A stretch of 7,331 nt of DNA from Chlamydiia bacterium (GTDB lineage Bacteria; Chlamydiota; Chlamydiia; Chlamydiales; Simkaniaceae). A program made the position numbers and the translations under genes. Every line of letters begins with the position of its first letter. Within the stretch, counting starts at the first letter, position 1. Under the pieces are notes generated by a model. It did not search any database. It was given only the letters and a program-made list of their open reading frames with translations, and was not told the origin of the DNA. Where the stretch lies: assembly GCA_020440405.1 (NCBI GenBank), contig JAGROF010000228.1:1-7331 (forward strand), read 5' to 3'. Shown one piece after another: positions 6,033 through 7,331 of this stretch.

Positions 6033-6614
6033 ATGAGTAAACAAAAACTCCTCCTTATTGGAAGCATTGTTGGGATTCACCTTTTCGTTTTCTTTTTTAA
6101 TTTTAGAGAAGAGGCTCCTCCTCCTTCTCCTAAAAAATCTCTTCTTGTGCATACCTATGTCCCTCCTCCTCCGAAACCCAAAGCCCCTGTCACCAAATCC
6201 TCTCCATCACCCTCTCGCCCCTCTCCCTCCACATCTAAACAATCTCTCCTGAAAAAAACTCTCTCTAACATCGAAACTCCTCCGCCTCCCTCTGCGACCC
6301 TCCCCCTTCCTAAAAAAATTCAGTCATTGCAAATCGATCATGCTGACAAGAAAGAAGAAACCGATTATTTTATCTCTCTTGCGCATGCTCTGAAAGAAGC
6401 TCTTGAACTTCCAGAGCAAGGCGAGGTAAAATTAGAGTTAACTGTCAGTTGCATGGGACGGGTCCTTAAATTGCGGATCCTTCAAGCAGTGTCAGAAAAA
6501 AACCGGCGGTATTTGGAACTCAATCTTCCCCAGATGAGTTTGCCCCCATTTAGTGAGGAACTAAAAAACGAAAGTGCACATACTTTTACGCTTACTTTTT
6601 GTAATGCCTCTTAG
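6033..6614 (+). CDS. Short proline-rich TonB/TolA-like protein (CT598-like position)
   Basis: This 193-residue protein has the build of a TonB/TolA energy transducer. A short cytoplasmic tail is followed by one transmembrane helix at about 6-24 (LLLIGSIVGIHLFVFFF), which contains H16, and a periplasmic proline/serine/lysine-rich rod at about 27-98 with PPP and two PPPP runs. A small C-terminal domain (about 110-193) follows. That domain reads like a TonB-type fold: a beta strand KLELTVSCMGRVLKLRILQAVS, a helix NRRYLELNLPQM, then LPPFSEEL and a last strand HTFTLTFC. C140 and C190 could form a disulfide. It lacks the long alanine-rich helix of enteric TolA. The position between exbD and tolB matches the hypothetical CT598 of Chlamydia and implies a TolA role. 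The start is ATG 6033, 4 nt after exbD, with only a short TAGG nearby. The family assignment rests on architecture; it is not a confident sequence match. Confidence 0.75.
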   Translation: MSKQKLLLIGSIVGIHLFVFFFNFREEAPPPSPKKSLLVHTYVPPPPKPKAPVTKSSPSPSRPSPSTSKQSLLKKTLSNIETPPPPSATLPLPKKIQSLQIDHADKKEETDYFISLAHALKEALELPEQGEVKLELTVSCMGRVLKLRILQAVSEKNRRYLELNLPQMSLPPFSEELKNESAHTFTLTFCNAS

Positions 6615-7331
6615 CCTTCTTTGCGCTTACGAAGAGCGGGAGCTTATTGTTCCTCTCTCGACACGCAGCTTTCTCTCAAGCGTCTCGATTTCCCCCTTAA
6701 AGGGTTCTGCCTTTTCTGAGGACTATCTCAAGACTTTAAGAGAGATTCTGGAGTTTGATCTCAATCAGAATGGGAGCTGCAGCGTTGAGCCTCAAGAGGG
6801 GTCAGATTTTCATATCGACCTCGAGCTGATCGGGAAAAACCTTTCTGCTTTGATTGAGCTCAAGCGGGGAGGGGTAACAAAAACCCTTGGTCCCTATGCC
6901 CTTTGTGGCACCCTTTCTTCCGACCGACGCGTCCTCCACAAATTCCACGACGACTTAGCACAAATCATCACAGGGAAACGGGGCATTGCTTCATCTCAGA
7001 TCCTCTTTGCGATTCAGTTCCCTGAAAAAACCCCACAAGGGTATGAGTGGCGCTCAGAGATCTGGGGAGCCGACTACGACGGAGAAAATAAACGGCAGAT
7101 AACAGGGGAACACAGCTACTGTATTAGCCCCGTATTTCTTCCCTATGAAGGAGATTACACACGGGGGAAATTTCTGTATGTGAACTATAAGAAAGGGCAG
7201 CCAAAACTTTACATTGCCCCTCTAAATGCACAAAGAGGTGAGCCCTTCCTCTCCCTCCGTGGGAATCAGCTCCTTCCTACCCTTTCTCCTAAGGGGGATC
7301 TCCTAGCTTTCATCTCAGATGCAAGCGGACG
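6574..7331 (+). CDS. tolB: TolB, periplasmic Tol-Pal protein (partial, 3' end outside window)
   Basis: The frame is open to the window end and gives 252 residues plus two bases; full TolB is about 430. The N-terminal domain (about 20-148) includes FSEDYLKTLREILEFDLNQN and HDDLAQIITGKRGIASSQI, both characteristic of TolB. The beta-propeller begins with blades such as EIWGADYDGENKRQIT (162-177), KFLYVNYKKGQPKLYIAPL (199-217) and LLPTLSPKGDLLAFISDASG. I chose the GTG at 6574, not the ATG at 6604. With GTG the first 18 residues, MHILLRLLFVMPLSLLCA, form a normal Sec signal peptide with likely cleavage after A18, whereas the ATG leaves only a stub. An AGGAA at 6556-6560 lies 13 nt before the GTG, a rather long spacing. 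The gene overlaps the TonB-like gene by 41 nt. TolB binds Pal and the OM, linking the inner-membrane motor to the outer membrane. Confidence 0.9.
   Translation, partial: MHILLRLLFVMPLSLLCAYEERELIVPLSTRSFLSSVSISPLKGSAFSEDYLKTLREILEFDLNQNGSCSVEPQEGSDFHIDLELIGKNLSALIELKRGGVTKTLGPYALCGTLSSDRRVLHKFHDDLAQIITGKRGIASSQILFAIQFPEKTPQGYEWRSEIWGADYDGENKRQITGEHSYCISPVFLPYEGDYTRGKFLYVNYKKGQPKLYIAPLNAQRGEPFLSLRGNQLLPTLSPKGDLLAFISDASG

Noticed and set aside
6058..6252. 64-residue leucine/proline-rich frame inside the TonB-like gene
   Set aside because: It is an out-of-frame reading of C/T-rich, proline-coding sequence.
6604..6633. TolB N-terminal cysteine (SLLC) as a lipoprotein box
   Set aside because: The residues before the cysteine are S-L-L, and -1 is leucine in place of G/A/S; Sec cleavage after C-A is a better fit for TolB.

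Overview
The window looks like a chromosomal segment from a member of the Chlamydiota, probably an environmental, Simkania/Waddlia/Parachlamydia-like lineage. Three things point there. The gene order sdhB-sdhA-sdhC / tatD / exbB-exbD-TonB-like-tolB matches, from memory, the order I associate with Chlamydia (CT591 to CT599). The type-B succinate dehydrogenase has a single membrane anchor. The base composition is moderately AT-rich. Genus-level placement is inference; I could not run a search.

Left part, minus strand: a tight sdhC-sdhA-sdhB operon (3682 down to 31) encodes a membrane-bound succinate:quinone oxidoreductase. It has a five-helix cytochrome b anchor, a flavoprotein with the covalent-FAD histidine and active-site residues, and an iron-sulfur subunit with all three cluster motifs. 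Gaps between the genes are 3 nt and 1 nt. The SdhC anchor carries an extra domain of about 120 residues, predicted to be periplasmic.

Middle: a probable small hypothetical gene (3756-4094, plus) fills the gap between sdhC and tatD. tatD (minus) is a metal-dependent hydrolase with a complete set of ligands. It runs away from the following tol cluster.

Right part, plus strand: exbB (tolQ-like), exbD (tolR-like), a proline-rich TonB/TolA-like protein and tolB (cut by the window end) form one overlapping operon, a compact Tol-Pal envelope system. The proton channel proteins (ExbB/ExbD) would energise the TonB/TolA-like rod, which works with periplasmic TolB and presumably Pal beyond the window.

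The regulatory centre is the roughly 95-nt gap between tatD and exbB. A near-perfect sigma-70-type promoter for tatD (TTGTCA-17-TATAAT) and a candidate exbB promoter (perfect TTGACA, weaker -10) share the same -35 bases on opposite strands. The tatD promoter is so close to its ATG that the mRNA is predicted to be leaderless, and a 13-bp palindrome lies in the predicted exbB leader. No RNA genes, insertion sequences, CRISPR arrays or convincing terminators were seen.
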